Assembly: GCA_946499615.1 (NCBI GenBank)
Contig: CAMMST010000001.1
Location: forward strand, 1 to 64,000
From: Enterococcus_E cecorum_B
Lineage (GTDB): Bacteria; Bacillota; Bacilli; Lactobacillales; Enterococcaceae
Direction: 5' to 3'
Length of the DNA stretch: 64,000 nucleotides
Below, piece by piece: positions 1 through 8,636 of the stretch. Positions within the stretch are counted from its first letter, which is position 1. Every line of letters begins with the position of its first letter. The position numbers and the translations under genes were made by a program. Under the pieces are notes generated by a model. The model did no database searches, had not been told where the DNA came from, and worked only from the letters and a program-made list of their open reading frames with translations.

Positions 1-1609
1 TGATCTGAATTTGCGCACCTGCAATTTCATTGCCTGCGATATCTTGTTTGCTAAAGACAACTTCTTTTTTCTCTTCGACCTCGGGCTGTTCTGGCATCTG
101 AGGCAAAATGAAGCTAGCACTTAGAAGGTTTTGGTATGGAACTTCTTTTCCTAATAATTCATCCTTGTCAGTACCATTAGCATCATCAGATAAATATAAA
201 TTCAACACTCTATCCTTTGGTACAGCACCTAAATCTACTTTATTATTTTCATTCACGCCTGCAACTTGAGCATTGCCGATTAAGAAATGATATAATTCAA
301 CTTCTTTAACACCCGAAATATCCATTCCTGTTTGTGCTGAAATTTTCTTATACAGTTCTTCTTGCAGTTTGTCCTTAGCACCATCGAGAACACCACCAAT
401 GATATTACCACCTAATCCTCCGCCAAAAATACCGCCTGTTAAACCACCGAAAATGCCACCACTGCTCTCTTCTTCATCTGAGTTATCTTCCATCGGTATT
501 CCAGCTTTTTGCGCTATGGAGCGAACAATTACATCATCAAAAGCGTAACTCTTCAAAATCGGTTTATCTGGATCTGCTTCATTATAGCCTTGTAGGTGTC
601 TAACCCCTTCATTATTTCTAGAGGATTCGCTAACAGAACCGTTTTTATTAAAATCCAATCCATCTGTCACATGCCAAATTGCATATTGCGCTATTCTATA
701 TAATCGCGCATTTGTTTTTAAGTCAACTAATTTCTCATTTTCTTCACCATTTGGCTTAACCCACTTATTTTTTAAATCAACCGTATAATCAATATCTGCA
801 TCAATATTGTCTTCTGCATCTTTATCTTTGACATTACGATCTAAATAATACGTCTGCACCAATTCCTTCTTCTTAGCCGTAGTGTAGTAAATAATGCGCA
901 TAATTTTATCAATATCTTCTTGACTCAACGGCTTAGTTGCCCAATACTTTAAATTCTGCGCTTGTACTTCTTCTAAGGTATAGCGCTCATACTTCACTTT
1001 CTTTTCTGTTTGAAGTTCTTCAGGAAAACTATATGGCATATTAAAGCAATACACAACTTCTGCAAATTCTTGCTTTTCACCATTTAAGTCATAACTGTGC
1101 ATTAGAGCCAACGCTGGATAAGTTACGCCAAATGTCTGCCAGTTTTGTTGATCATAATCTCTCCTAACATCATACCCAAAATAATCATTCACCTTTAATG
1201 GGGTCCCTTTTGCAGACATATCAACCGCACCATCAGTAGAACGAATCTGAAATTCTACATCATAGGTTTGGCCACCCTTTACTTTACGTCCTAAATTTAA
1301 TTCTATTTCCCACGAACCATCCCCTGTACTATCGGCATGCAAATTCGTTCTTTTATCTGTTACTACTACTTTTTTCGTAGCAACATCAATTAGTTTACTA
1401 GTTAGAATATAAGTCTTGCTTGTATCCAACTTTTGATAATTTACCGTCTCATTTAAAACAAAACCATTGTTGGTTAATTTGCTAGAAATAGTTAGTGGTG
1501 GCGCTTCATCTTGTGCATGCACTACACATCTTCCTGAAGCAAAGTAGCTAACCATCGAAAGCATTAACCATAAACAAGTCATCCACTTTGTCCATTTTTT
1601 GTAATTCAT
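1..1609 (-). CDS. Cys-Gln thioester-domain surface adhesin, C-terminus beyond the window
   Basis: A 536-codon open frame runs off the left edge. Residues 1-32 form a signal peptide ending near VVHA. Residues 35-140 look like a beta-sandwich domain. Residues about 145-500 contain the thioester-domain hallmarks: Cys188 in VVYCFN and Gln308 in AQYAIW, the pair that forms the internal thioester used by TQXA-type adhesins to bind host amines. A glycine-rich stretch with repeated GGIFGG (384-407) is inserted after the thioester Gln. From about 512 a Cna-B/VaFE-type stalk repeat begins (KQDIAGNEIAGAQIQ). A stalk and an LPXTG anchor would be expected beyond the window but are not seen. The start is the ATG at 1609, preceded by AAGGGGGAAG. 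Family assignment is firm; the ligand is unknown. Confidence 0.85.
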   Translation of the reverse strand, partial: MNYKKWTKWMTCLWLMLSMVSYFASGRCVVHAQDEAPPLTISSKLTNNGFVLNETVNYQKLDTSKTYILTSKLIDVATKKVVVTDKRTNLHADSTGDGSWEIELNLGRKVKGGQTYDVEFQIRSTDGAVDMSAKGTPLKVNDYFGYDVRRDYDQQNWQTFGVTYPALALMHSYDLNGEKQEFAEVVYCFNMPYSFPEELQTEKKVKYERYTLEEVQAQNLKYWATKPLSQEDIDKIMRIIYYTTAKKKELVQTYYLDRNVKDKDAEDNIDADIDYTVDLKNKWVKPNGEENEKLVDLKTNARLYRIAQYAIWHVTDGLDFNKNGSVSESSRNNEGVRHLQGYNEADPDKPILKSYAFDDVIVRSIAQKAGIPMEDNSDEEESSGGIFGGLTGGIFGGGLGGNIIGGVLDGAKDKLQEELYKKISAQTGMDISGVKEVELYHFLIGNAQVAGVNENNKVDLGAVPKDRVLNLYLSDDANGTDKDELLGKEVPYQNLLSASFILPQMPEQPEVEEKKEVVFSKQDIAGNEIAGAQIQI

Positions 1610-2437
1610 GATCTTCCCCCTTACTAATATTTATCCATACGCAACGCAAAGCCCATTTTGTGCTTCGTTTATATACGTCAATGTGCCAGATTCCTTCCTA
1701 AACAAAAGCTCGTAGGCATCGCTCCGTATATTTAAATAACGAATAAATTTAAATCGACCGCAAAAATAGCCAACTCGTAAATTCATCCAATAAAGAATTA
1801 TAAAATAAAAACAAATGTATTTCAATATTTAAAAGAAGATTAAAATTTAAATAAACATAATTCACTTTTAAATTACAACCGAAGAAATCAGAATAACAAA
1901 TAACCGAATTAACAAGCCACTTCACCAATAATACAAACTTGTTAATGAAGCGTTCGACATCTGTGTATCGAACCTATAATAACAAAAACCAAATACGATG
2001 ATAAAAATATAAAAAGCCAAAAAAAAACAAGTGGTTGTTATGTTCAGCGATTTCCTTTTTAAATAATACTAAAATACAATTTCACCTTCCACTTCAAGCG
2101 TTTAATATTTTATTTTATAATAGACAATAATAAAACACTAAAACTCATTCTTTTCAGCATTTCCTTATATAAGCGTTTAGGATGATTCAGTTAGCTCTCT
2201 TCGCTATCAAGTCTAATAAACTTCTCGCGCTACAACGAAGTTATCCTTCCCATTTCTAACAATTATTTAATGTATTTGATCCATTCAGGTATATTTATCA
2301 TAAGTTTTTAGCGCTAAATTTTAGAAAGTTATTTGAAACCAATTCCAAAATAATTAGAAATATTGTAACCATTTTTATATCAATGTTTATTACTGGCTCA
2401 AATTCCATTTAAATAACCAATTTATTTATGTTTTCAC
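1610..2437. other. Intergenic region without a supported gene
   Basis: About 830 bp of very AT-rich sequence between the divergent adhesin and TetR genes. A short reverse open frame at 1631-1825 has no convincing ribosome binding site or recognisable protein. No tRNA, riboswitch or repeat was recognised. The adhesin promoter should lie here, but I could not fix a convincing one. Confidence 0.5.
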
Positions 2438-2467
2438 TTTACAAATTATTATGTTTTGAGTTAAAAT
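2438..2467 (+). promoter_or_regulatory. Probable promoter of the TetR gene
   Basis: TTTACA at 2438-2443 and TAAAAT at 2462-2467 are separated by 18 bp, and the ATG follows 28 bp later. This is a fair sigma-A match in an AT-rich background. Confidence 0.45.
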
Positions 2468-2495
2468 GTAGAAAAGAGCATAAGGGGTGAATGTT

Positions 2496-3083
2496 ATGCG
2501 TCGTAAAGTTTATACAAAAGATCAGATATTGAAAGCGGCACATGAAGTTGTTTTAGAGAGTGGTTTTGAAAAGTTTACTGCCCGTAACGTAGCCAAGAAG
2601 ATGGGCATTTCTACGCAGCCAATCTATCTTGAGTTTAAGAACATGGAAGACTTAAAACGAACACTATTACAAAAAATCGAAACAGATTTAACCCGTAAAT
2701 TTATGAGTCAACCAATCACGGGCGATTTGATTGTAGATGCTCCCGTTCACTATGTTGAGTTCGCCTTGAAAAAACCTAAATTATTCAAAGCCTTATTTGT
2801 TGATCCAAAAGGCGGCGGACCTATCATGTATGAATATTCTGTAGAGTTCTACAAAGAATTATCTAAACAAAGTCGTCGTTTCGGCAAATTACCTAAAGAA
2901 GACTTCGAATTATTACATTTAGAAGCGTGGATTGTCGTTAATGGTCTAATTACCATGTTACTTGCAGGTATCATCACATTAACACGCGAAGAATTAATCG
3001 AATTAGTTCAACAGTTAATTGAAGACATTTCAGAAGGTAAGAAGTTCAAATTTGATGTCACTGATTACATCAACAAAGCTTAA
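2496..3083 (+). CDS. TetR/AcrR family transcriptional regulator
   Basis: 195 residues, normal for the family. The N-terminal helix-turn-helix occupies residues 8-52 (KDQILKAAHEV ... TARNVAKKMGIST, recognition helix QPIYLEFKN). The C-terminal part is the usual all-helical ligand and dimer domain and gives no clue to its ligand. An in-frame GTG lies upstream at 2487, but the ATG at 2496 is chosen because AAGGGGTGA ends five bases before it. The gene stands alone, divergent from the adhesin gene and convergent with a YczE-type membrane protein gene, so its target may be itself, the adhesin or a distant gene. Confidence 0.85.
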   Translation: MRRKVYTKDQILKAAHEVVLESGFEKFTARNVAKKMGISTQPIYLEFKNMEDLKRTLLQKIETDLTRKFMSQPITGDLIVDAPVHYVEFALKKPKLFKALFVDPKGGGPIMYEYSVEFYKELSKQSRRFGKLPKEDFELLHLEAWIVVNGLITMLLAGIITLTREELIELVQQLIEDISEGKKFKFDVTDYINKA

Positions 3084-3097
3084 TATGATTGTTACAT

Positions 3098-3132
3098 AAA
3101 TCTAGCTCGTTTTTATGGGCTAGATTTTTTTA
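3098..3132 (+). terminator. Terminator of the TetR gene
   Basis: Inverted arms AAATCTAGC and GCTAGATTT surround a 12-base loop and are followed by a T run. Confidence 0.85.
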
Positions 3133-3146
3133 TGTCAAAATACGCA

Positions 3147-3188
3147 AAAAGTCTTGATAGCTATCAATGCATAACCATCAAGACTTCT
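3147..3188 (-). terminator. Terminator of the YczE-type gene
   Basis: Read on the minus strand, AAGTCTTGAT pairs with ATCAAGACTT and a T run follows. It lies just after the stop codon of the minus-strand gene ending at 3202. Confidence 0.8.
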
Positions 3189-3201
3189 TTTGACTTATCT
3201 A

Positions 3202-3837
3202 TTATTTTACTTGAGAAATCAGCTTTTCTTGGGCTTTTTGCTCTAATCTCTCAAAGAAAATTAACACACGCTCCATTATGAAACCAGTAGTGATGACACA
3301 GATAATCGTGCCGATACCAAAGCTTTGACTACCTAAGAGTAATCCGATGACCACCATCAAAGCATCTAAACTAATCCGTACATAACGTAAAGGAAATTTC
3401 GTCGCTTTCACAGCCATCATTGTTAAACACTCGACAGCCGCTGAGCCTAGATTACCAGCAACATAAATTCCTACACCTAATCCATAAACGACAATTCCTA
3501 AAATCATCGTTAAATACGTATGACTCGTTAAAAACTCACTGGCCGTTAAGATGGGCGTCAAAGCATTTACCGTTAGCCCCACGCCAAAAGCATTTGCAAA
3601 ACTACCAAGTCCAACTTGTTGACGATCAAAAAATACGGCAAAAGCTAAAATAATTAAATTAAAAGTTAACGTCAAATAGCCAAACTTCCATGGGATAAAA
3701 TTCATTACACCAAATAGAGCAACACTTAAGGTATCCACCCCTAGTTGGCTCGTAATCATTAACGTAATTCCTAAAGCAACAAGTAACGTCCCCACAATAA
3801 TCTTTACTAACTGAGAAACTTGAATATTTTTCAACAT
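3202..3837 (-). CDS. YczE/YyaS/YitT-type integral membrane protein
   Basis: 211 residues with about five or six hydrophobic segments. It shows the family pattern of a glycine-rich first helix followed by TSQLGVDTLSVALFG and a later GSAAVECLTMMAVK segment. The family is widespread in Firmicutes and has no settled transport substrate. A longer reading from a TTG at 3867 is possible, but the ATG at 3837 is preferred because AAAGGAG lies 9 bases upstream. A second member of the same superfamily lies at 34844-35470. It is transcribed alone with its own terminator. Confidence 0.75.
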   Translation of the reverse strand: MLKNIQVSQLVKIIVGTLLVALGITLMITSQLGVDTLSVALFGVMNFIPWKFGYLTLTFNLIILAFAVFFDRQQVGLGSFANAFGVGLTVNALTPILTASEFLTSHTYLTMILGIVVYGLGVGIYVAGNLGSAAVECLTMMAVKATKFPLRYVRISLDALMVVIGLLLGSQSFGIGTIICVITTGFIMERVLIFFERLEQKAQEKLISQVK

Positions 3838-3939
3838 CAGGTCTTGCTCCTTTCCAACATCTTTCAATTATAGTATATTCAACTTTAATTTTTTCGAAAA
3901 GGTCAATTGTCCTGATTTGAAAAGGATTACATTTGCTAT

Positions 3940-4113
3940 TTAATTATTTTCGTGCATCAATTCCTGATAGTTTTGCTTTAATTCACGGCAAATTCGTTCT
4001 TTTGTCGTTGGATGAGCGAAACTCGCCTGAATCGCATCTATATTTGTTTTTTGCATCATAGACAAATCAAAACCAAAATATTCGGTTTTAAAAGTTAGAT
4101 TAGTAAATTCTAA
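3940..4113 (-). pseudogene. C-terminal remnant of adenosine deaminase
   Basis: An open stretch of 57 codons ends in a stop at 3940 and begins straight after an in-frame TGA, with no start codon or ribosome binding site. Its peptide has the C-terminal layout of adenosine deaminase: LT..EYFGFDLSMM, then NIDAIQASFAHPTTKERI, matching the family's N-(A/S)-I/V-x-A-S-F-x-x-x-x-x-K pattern before the final helix. The catalytic barrel with its zinc histidines is gone. I read it as the leftover of a deleted add gene. The family match is from memory of the motif, not a search. Confidence 0.65.
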
Positions 4114-4114
4114 T

Positions 4115-4145
4115 CAAAAAAGACGAGCCCGAAAACTCATCTTTT
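4115..4145 (-). terminator. Terminator of the YdbS-YdbT-Crp transcription unit
   Basis: On the minus strand AAAAGATGAG and CTCGTCTTTT form a stem closed by a T run, one base after the stop codon of the Crp/Fnr gene. Confidence 0.85.
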
Positions 4146-4146
4146 C

Positions 4147-4842
4147 TCAATCAATTTCAATTTTAGTTAAGAGCTGCATATATTGCTGGTTGGACAAATA
4201 TATTTTCTTCTTATCAACCGCGATTTCTGCGCCTTGCTTTAAAGTTTTGATACTTCGGCCGACTGTACGCTCACTCAAACCTAACTGCTTCGCGATTTCC
4301 TGATAAGATACCGGAATCAATAGCCGCTCTTTGCTACGGTGATGCTTTTCATAGAAGCTAGCCAAAAAGAAGCGCACCCGATCAATCGCTTTGGAATAAT
4401 AAAAGAGTCCATCATTGCCAGAACGAGCGTAAAAATCTTGAGCCAACCAGGCCAAACATTTACGTAAAAGCGGCAAATCATTTTGTAAACTTCGGTACAC
4501 TGTACTAGATGGCAAGCGTAATACTTGCAATTCTGTTTTTGCCACCACTGTCGCAATATGATGCTTTTTATGGGCCAGTACTTCCAACAACCCCACGACA
4601 CCATTTTCAGCATTTAACTGGAAATAACTGTATTCTTGACCATTGACATACTCTCTAAGTCCTACTGCTTCTCCCGATAATACAAAATAAATATATTTAG
4701 GGAAACTTCCGCGCAGGCACACTGTCGATTTAGGGGTAAAAGCCAAAATAGTCCCCTGCTGCTTTAAGTTTTCCGGGAGCACCCCCACGTTAAAGGTCAT
4801 TTCCGTACGATATTGATGCCATAATTTTTCTAATTCATCCAT
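4147..4842 (-). CDS. Crp/Fnr family transcriptional regulator
   Basis: 231 residues. Residues about 25-120 form the cyclic-nucleotide-binding-type beta barrel (TVCLRGSFPKYIYFVLSGEAV ... GVVGLLEVL). A dimer helix follows, then a winged helix at about 165-215 with the recognition segment SYQEIAKQLGLSERTVGRS. No cysteine cluster for an Fe-S sensor is visible, so it is not an FNR-type oxygen sensor; the ligand is unknown. It starts 13 bp after the YdbT-like gene, with TAGGTGA upstream of its ATG, and is the last gene before a terminator. This suggests co-transcription with the two PH-domain membrane proteins. Confidence 0.85.
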   Translation of the reverse strand: MDELEKLWHQYRTEMTFNVGVLPENLKQQGTILAFTPKSTVCLRGSFPKYIYFVLSGEAVGLREYVNGQEYSYFQLNAENGVVGLLEVLAHKKHHIATVVAKTELQVLRLPSSTVYRSLQNDLPLLRKCLAWLAQDFYARSGNDGLFYYSKAIDRVRFFLASFYEKHHRSKERLLIPVSYQEIAKQLGLSERTVGRSIKTLKQGAEIAVDKKKIYLSNQQYMQLLTKIEID

Positions 4843-4855
4843 TTGATCACCTAAG

Positions 4856-6313
4856 CTAAGCGTTTTTTCGATAAAAATGTATCATCTGTTCAATATCAGC
4901 AAGTGGTAAATAATTCAATTCAGTATGAAAATCATCATCGCCTGCTTTCACATTCAACTTACAATGGCCTAATTGTTTCGGATACAGCCAACGAGATGTC
5001 CGCATTTCTAAGCTTTGAATATTTTTTCGTGGCAAAATCGTTTGGACACGCTCCAACAAACGAACATCACGAAAAACAATAAAGTGCTCATTCATCCCGT
5101 ACGCTTGGGATTTACTTTGGTAATAGGCATACCCTAATGAAAGTGCCGCTAACAAGACAATCGCTAAAGCTAACTGCCAAATCGCAAAATGGAAGAAGAA
5201 ATACGCCCCAATCGGAATTGCGATGACAAAAAATTTAAAACGGCTAAAATACCATAACCGCAATTGCTGCATTTCCTTTAAAGTCACCTGAAAATCAAAC
5301 TCTGGTAAAAACTGTGTCAAATACGTATCAGCTTCACTAATCTTTGCTACCGGAATAAGTATCGGATGGGTGGTTAAGGATTCTTTTTCACCTTCTTGTT
5401 TTTCTTGACCACCTGCAATCAGTAAGTCCACACTGACCAACCCTAAAAATAGGCGAAAAATATTTTGCTTGATACGCACACCTTGAATTTTGCTCATCGG
5501 AATCACTTGTGACTTTTGTTCAAGTAACCCATATTCAATTCGTAAAGCCCCAGAATTTTCCTGAAAAATTTGGAAATCGGCATATTTAAGCACCGTTTTT
5601 AAAATCATATAGATGGCACAAAGCAGATAAGCGATGCAAAAGAAGCCCACCGCCGCAAGAATAATCATATGGCTAAAATTACCTAATAAGCGATCTTGCA
5701 AACTATCTGGGATAAATTCCAAAGCACCCAACATCAAGAAAACTGGCGCTAACAAGGTCAATTCGGTTAAAGCAAATATCAGTAAATCCTTAGAAGATAG
5801 TGCAAAGTCTGCTTGACGTGTTTTTTCTTTAGGTTGCATCAGCGTTTCATCACGACGTCTTGCTTCTAATTCATCATATAACGCATACGGCACCAGCGGC
5901 AAATCTACCTCTGCTTCTTTTCCTGAGTGTGCAGCGGTCTCAACCATCAGACGAACCAAGCCAAACGGTACCATATAAAACCATTGATTTTTCTTGATTG
6001 TTTGCATTCGTTCATAAGGGACAATGATTTCTTGCTTGACAAAAATACCTTTGCGAAAAATCAAGGCATCCTCTGTCAGTTCATACGTTTGCGTTAAGTA
6101 ACAAGCTATATGATAACCTACAGCTAAAGCAAAAATCCCTAAAGAAGCTAATGAGACATATAGCCAAAAATGAGGATTAGATAAGTAATCACGATCCTTA
6201 CCAAAAAAACTACTTAATACAAACAGGAGAACAATTTGCCAAATCAATTTGACTAAAGAACGAAGAGGCGCAAAAAGTAAATACAGTTTTGAATAATGAT
6301 TTTTCTTAGACAT
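4856..6313 (-). CDS. ydbT: PH-domain membrane protein, YdbT type
   Basis: 485 residues, the length of YdbT. Paired hydrophobic helices near residues 15-70, 170-240 and 360-395 alternate with bacterial PH-like domains. The best of these are the segments starting TYELTEDALIFRKGIFVKQEIIVPYERMQTIK, LRIEYGLLEQKSQVIPMSKIQGVRIKQNIFR and IVFRDVRLLERVQTILPRKNIQSLEMRTS. Its start overlaps the end of the YdbS-like gene by 8 bp. In Bacillus subtilis YdbS and YdbT act together in resistance to some antimicrobial compounds and are SigW-controlled; that role is not demonstrable here. Confidence 0.85.
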   Translation of the reverse strand: MSKKNHYSKLYLLFAPLRSLVKLIWQIVLLFVLSSFFGKDRDYLSNPHFWLYVSLASLGIFALAVGYHIACYLTQTYELTEDALIFRKGIFVKQEIIVPYERMQTIKKNQWFYMVPFGLVRLMVETAAHSGKEAEVDLPLVPYALYDELEARRRDETLMQPKEKTRQADFALSSKDLLIFALTELTLLAPVFLMLGALEFIPDSLQDRLLGNFSHMIILAAVGFFCIAYLLCAIYMILKTVLKYADFQIFQENSGALRIEYGLLEQKSQVIPMSKIQGVRIKQNIFRLFLGLVSVDLLIAGGQEKQEGEKESLTTHPILIPVAKISEADTYLTQFLPEFDFQVTLKEMQQLRLWYFSRFKFFVIAIPIGAYFFFHFAIWQLALAIVLLAALSLGYAYYQSKSQAYGMNEHFIVFRDVRLLERVQTILPRKNIQSLEMRTSRWLYPKQLGHCKLNVKAGDDDFHTELNYLPLADIEQMIHFYRKNA

Positions 6314-6794
6314 CTTCTTTCGCCTGCCTTACCATCTCGATAATTTGCGCGCGAAGTTGTTGGGCTTCATCGACATCCAAACCTAAAATTTTATGCTTCG
6401 TCGCTGCAGTATGAATCACCAACTCCATCAAGTTTTCATGACGTAAGAAGGGACCTTGCTCCGTTTCAATATGTTGGATACGATTTAAAGGTACATAAGT
6501 CGTCGAACGGAAAATAAACCCTTCCTGAAAAGCTAAATCTTCACTCGCCAATTCATAACGATGAAAAGTATAACGATAAGGAATTAAGACCAAATCTACA
6601 ATTGATTTTATGATAACTACTGTCAAATACACCAACAAACCATAAAATAACCATTGATTATGCCAAATAAAATGATAGATTAAAAACGCGACACCACCTA
6701 GCAAAAGAGCGACGATTGTTTCTACTAACCAAGTCCACCACCAAACTTTTTTGATTCTTTCTGGCATTTTATGCGCCAATAACGGATAGTTCAT
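6306..6794 (-). CDS. ydbS: PH-domain membrane protein, YdbS type
   Basis: 162 residues. Two transmembrane helices (about residues 18-65) precede one bacterial PH-like domain (YTFHRYELASEDLAFQEGFIFRSTTYVPLNRIQHIETEQGP). The size and order match YdbS, and it is followed with overlap by its usual partner YdbT. An ATG at 6803 directly abuts AAAGGAG, which is too close, so the next ATG at 6794, nine bases from the Shine-Dalgarno, is preferred. It is the first gene of the operon ending at the 4115-4145 terminator. Confidence 0.85.
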   Translation of the reverse strand: MNYPLLAHKMPERIKKVWWWTWLVETIVALLLGGVAFLIYHFIWHNQWLFYGLLVYLTVVIIKSIVDLVLIPYRYTFHRYELASEDLAFQEGFIFRSTTYVPLNRIQHIETEQGPFLRHENLMELVIHTAATKHKILGLDVDEAQQLRAQIIEMVRQAKEDV

Positions 6795-6941
6795 CTTTTT
6801 CATCTCCTTTTTTATAAATCGAAACCGTTTTATCTCATTTTAACATTTTCAATTATAAAAAAACAAGAGCAAAACAAGGTAAATCCGTAACTTCAATTGA
6901 AACATTTACCTATAATCAAGCATTTGCGTCAATATACTCAT

Positions 6942-6976
6942 AAAAAAAGACAGCTTCCGATAATGAAAACTGTCTC
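6942..6976 (-). terminator. Terminator of the first toxin-antitoxin module
   Basis: On the minus strand GACAGTTTTC and GGAAGCTGTC form a stem followed by seven T, just past the stop of the MazF-like gene. Confidence 0.85.
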
Positions 6977-6980
6977 AACA

Positions 6981-7355
6981 TTAGCGAATACCATGTATAT
7001 CTTTGAAAACCTTTTGTAAATCGCTGAAAAAACTATCTGATACTCTATTAACAATCACACCATTTCGTGCATAAAAATCAAAATTTTGTAATTGCCACAT
7101 AATCACACACCCTTTTATTCCTGTACCATCACCATTTGTCACCATAATCGGTTTAAAAAGTAAGGGATATGCGCTCTTATCAGCAGAAGTTATCGGCATA
7201 CCAATAATCATACCAGTCGCTTGATTATATTCATCACTGCTAACCACAACCATTGGACGACGAATATTCTCACTACTATGCCCTCCGTATTCCTTTACAG
7301 AATGAGGTTCAGAGTCAATGATGATAATATCTTTTTGCTTAGGATACTTATTCAT
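6981..7355 (-). CDS. PemK/MazF-type toxin (endoribonuclease)
   Basis: 124 residues with the MazF-like SH3 fold: KQKDIIIIDSEPHS near the start, RRPMVVVSSDEYNQATGMIIGMPITS in the middle (the RP(A/V)VV..N....G....PIT pattern) and a late strand carrying QLQNFDF. Such toxins cleave single-stranded RNA and slow growth until neutralised. The gene overlaps the stop of the upstream AbrB-type antitoxin by ATGA, the usual coupled arrangement. Family is clear; cleavage specificity cannot be inferred. Confidence 0.85.
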   Translation of the reverse strand: MNKYPKQKDIIIIDSEPHSVKEYGGHSSENIRRPMVVVSSDEYNQATGMIIGMPITSADKSAYPLLFKPIMVTNGDGTGIKGCVIMWQLQNFDFYARNGVIVNRVSDSFFSDLQKVFKDIHGIR

Positions 7356-7618
7356 TTGATAATCTCTCGTCCAACTGGTGGTAATTCCATAGCATAGACA
7401 TCATTTTTTAAATCAGCTTGAAAATCATAGTTCTTCACTTCTATACTGCTAAAAATATTTTCATGTTTTTTTATTACTTTTAAAGTTATCGTTTGGTCAT
7501 CATCTATAATAAATTCAAGTTTATCTCCAAGTTCTAGGTTCATATTTCCCACTATTGATGTTGGAATTCGAATACCACTAGAATTGCCCCATTTACTAAT
7601 TGTTGCTTGTGGTGCCAT
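7352..7618 (-). CDS. AbrB/MazE-type antitoxin
   Basis: 88 residues. The N-terminal half is a swapped-hairpin AbrB/MazE DNA-binding domain (ATISKWGNSSGIRIPTSIVG); the C-terminal tail is acidic and would wrap the toxin. The ATG at 7618 is chosen over a GTG at 7627 because AAGGAG stands eight bases before it. Together with the overlapping toxin gene it forms a complete type II module. Confidence 0.85.
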   Translation of the reverse strand: MAPQATISKWGNSSGIRIPTSIVGNMNLELGDKLEFIIDDDQTITLKVIKKHENIFSSIEVKNYDFQADLKNDVYAMELPPVGREIIK

Positions 7619-7721
7619 ACAAAACACTCCTTACTATATAGGTTCTTTCTACATTTAATATACATTAGATATCAATATTATCCAATTAATAATCACTTTT
7701 TATTTACTATGCATTTAACTG

Positions 7722-7763
7722 TCAAAAAAGCCGAAAAAGGGAAGACATCCACTTTTTCGACTT
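7722..7763 (-). terminator. Terminator of nagB
   Basis: On the minus strand AAGTCGAAAAAG and CTTTTTCGGCTT form a 12-bp stem followed by TTTT, ten bases after the nagB stop codon. Confidence 0.85.
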
Positions 7764-7774
7764 CAATCATTTTA

Positions 7775-8479
7775 TTAATTTAATTTACTTGCAGCTGCTT
7801 GGTCCACAATCACCGTTACATTTGGATGGTTTTGTAAGACACTTGCTGGCACATCGGGTGTTACTGGTCCTTCTACCATTTTTTGGATGGCATCAGCTTT
7901 CTTCTCACCAAAAGCTAAAAGAACAATTTGCTTACTTTGCATAATCGATTTAATCCCCATAGATAGTGCTTGCGTTGGTACTTCTTCACGGCTTGCAAAA
8001 TAGCGTTGGTTGGCTGAAATCGTTGACGGCGTTAAGTCTACCACATGAGTTGTCACATCAAAACTCGTGCCTGGTTCATTAAAGCCGATATGTCCATTTT
8101 CACCAATTCCTAAAACTTGAAAATCGATTGGATGAGTCGCAATCACTTCATCATAGCGCGCACATTCAGCCATTAAATCTTCAGCCAATCCATTTGGTAC
8201 GAAAGTTTCTTTAAAAGGTTTGTGATTAAATAAGTGATCATTCATATAGTAACGATAACTTTGCTCATTTTCGCCACCTAAGCCCACATATTCATCTAAA
8301 TTGACTGAAACACAATCGGAAAAATCTAAATCACTTTTAACCATTTCTTGATACAAGGTTTCTGGTGTGCCTCCTGTTGCTAGACCAAAAGTTTTCTTTC
8401 CTTGTGCTAGACAATCTTTTAATAATTCAAAGGCTTTTTGGCCACCTTCATTTGCATTGGTTACTTTTACTACTTTCAT
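7775..8479 (-). CDS. nagB: Glucosamine-6-phosphate deaminase
   Basis: 234 residues, the length of the compact Gram-positive NagB. It converts glucosamine-6-phosphate to fructose-6-phosphate and ammonia in the cytoplasm. Motifs seen are the substrate loop GLATGGTPETLYQ (about 32-44), SVNLDEYVGL with the catalytic Asp, and LGIGENGHIGFNEPG with the catalytic His and Glu. The ATG at 8479 is preferred over a GTG at 8488 because the family normally begins MKV. It is monocistronic, with NagR-like operator sequences over its promoter. MazEF-type modules lie on both sides. Confidence 0.93.
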   Translation of the reverse strand: MKVVKVTNANEGGQKAFELLKDCLAQGKKTFGLATGGTPETLYQEMVKSDLDFSDCVSVNLDEYVGLGGENEQSYRYYMNDHLFNHKPFKETFVPNGLAEDLMAECARYDEVIATHPIDFQVLGIGENGHIGFNEPGTSFDVTTHVVDLTPSTISANQRYFASREEVPTQALSMGIKSIMQSKQIVLLAFGEKKADAIQKMVEGPVTPDVPASVLQNHPNVTVIVDQAAASKLN

Positions 8480-8502
8480 CTTTCTCACTCTTTCCTCTTC
8501 TT

Positions 8503-8552
8503 ATTGGTACATACCAATTTTAACACCAAGCTCCACATTTGTCTAGACCAAT
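8503..8552 (-). promoter_or_regulatory. nagB promoter with two NagR (dre)-like operators
   Basis: On the minus strand TAGACA (8540-8545) and TAAAAT (8517-8522) are 17 bp apart. ATTGGTCTAGACAA (8539-8552) overlaps the -35 and ATTGGTATGTACCAAT (8503-8518) begins at the -10. Both resemble the dre site of the GntR-family N-acetylglucosamine repressor NagR/YvoA (ATTGGTATAGACAA). The placement suits repression relieved by amino-sugar phosphates. The regulator itself was not identified in this window. Confidence 0.7.
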
Positions 8553-8592
8553 TGTACAAAAATCTTTTTATTTGTGTTTTGCCACAACGTGT

Positions 8593-8609
8593 GTTAAATT
8601 TAATTTAAC
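8593..8609 (+). promoter_or_regulatory. Palindromic operator of the second toxin-antitoxin module
   Basis: GTTAAATTTAATTTAAC is a perfect 17-bp palindrome. Outer AACG and CGTT extend the symmetry. It lies 28 bp upstream of the antitoxin ATG, where MazE-type antitoxins usually bind to repress their own operon. Confidence 0.6.
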
Positions 8610-8636
8610 ATTACGTTTGAAAGTTAGGTGTTTTAC

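Noticed and set aside
1631..1825. 64-codon minus-strand frame upstream of the adhesin
   Set aside because: No ribosome binding site or promoter, random-looking sequence in a very AT-rich region.
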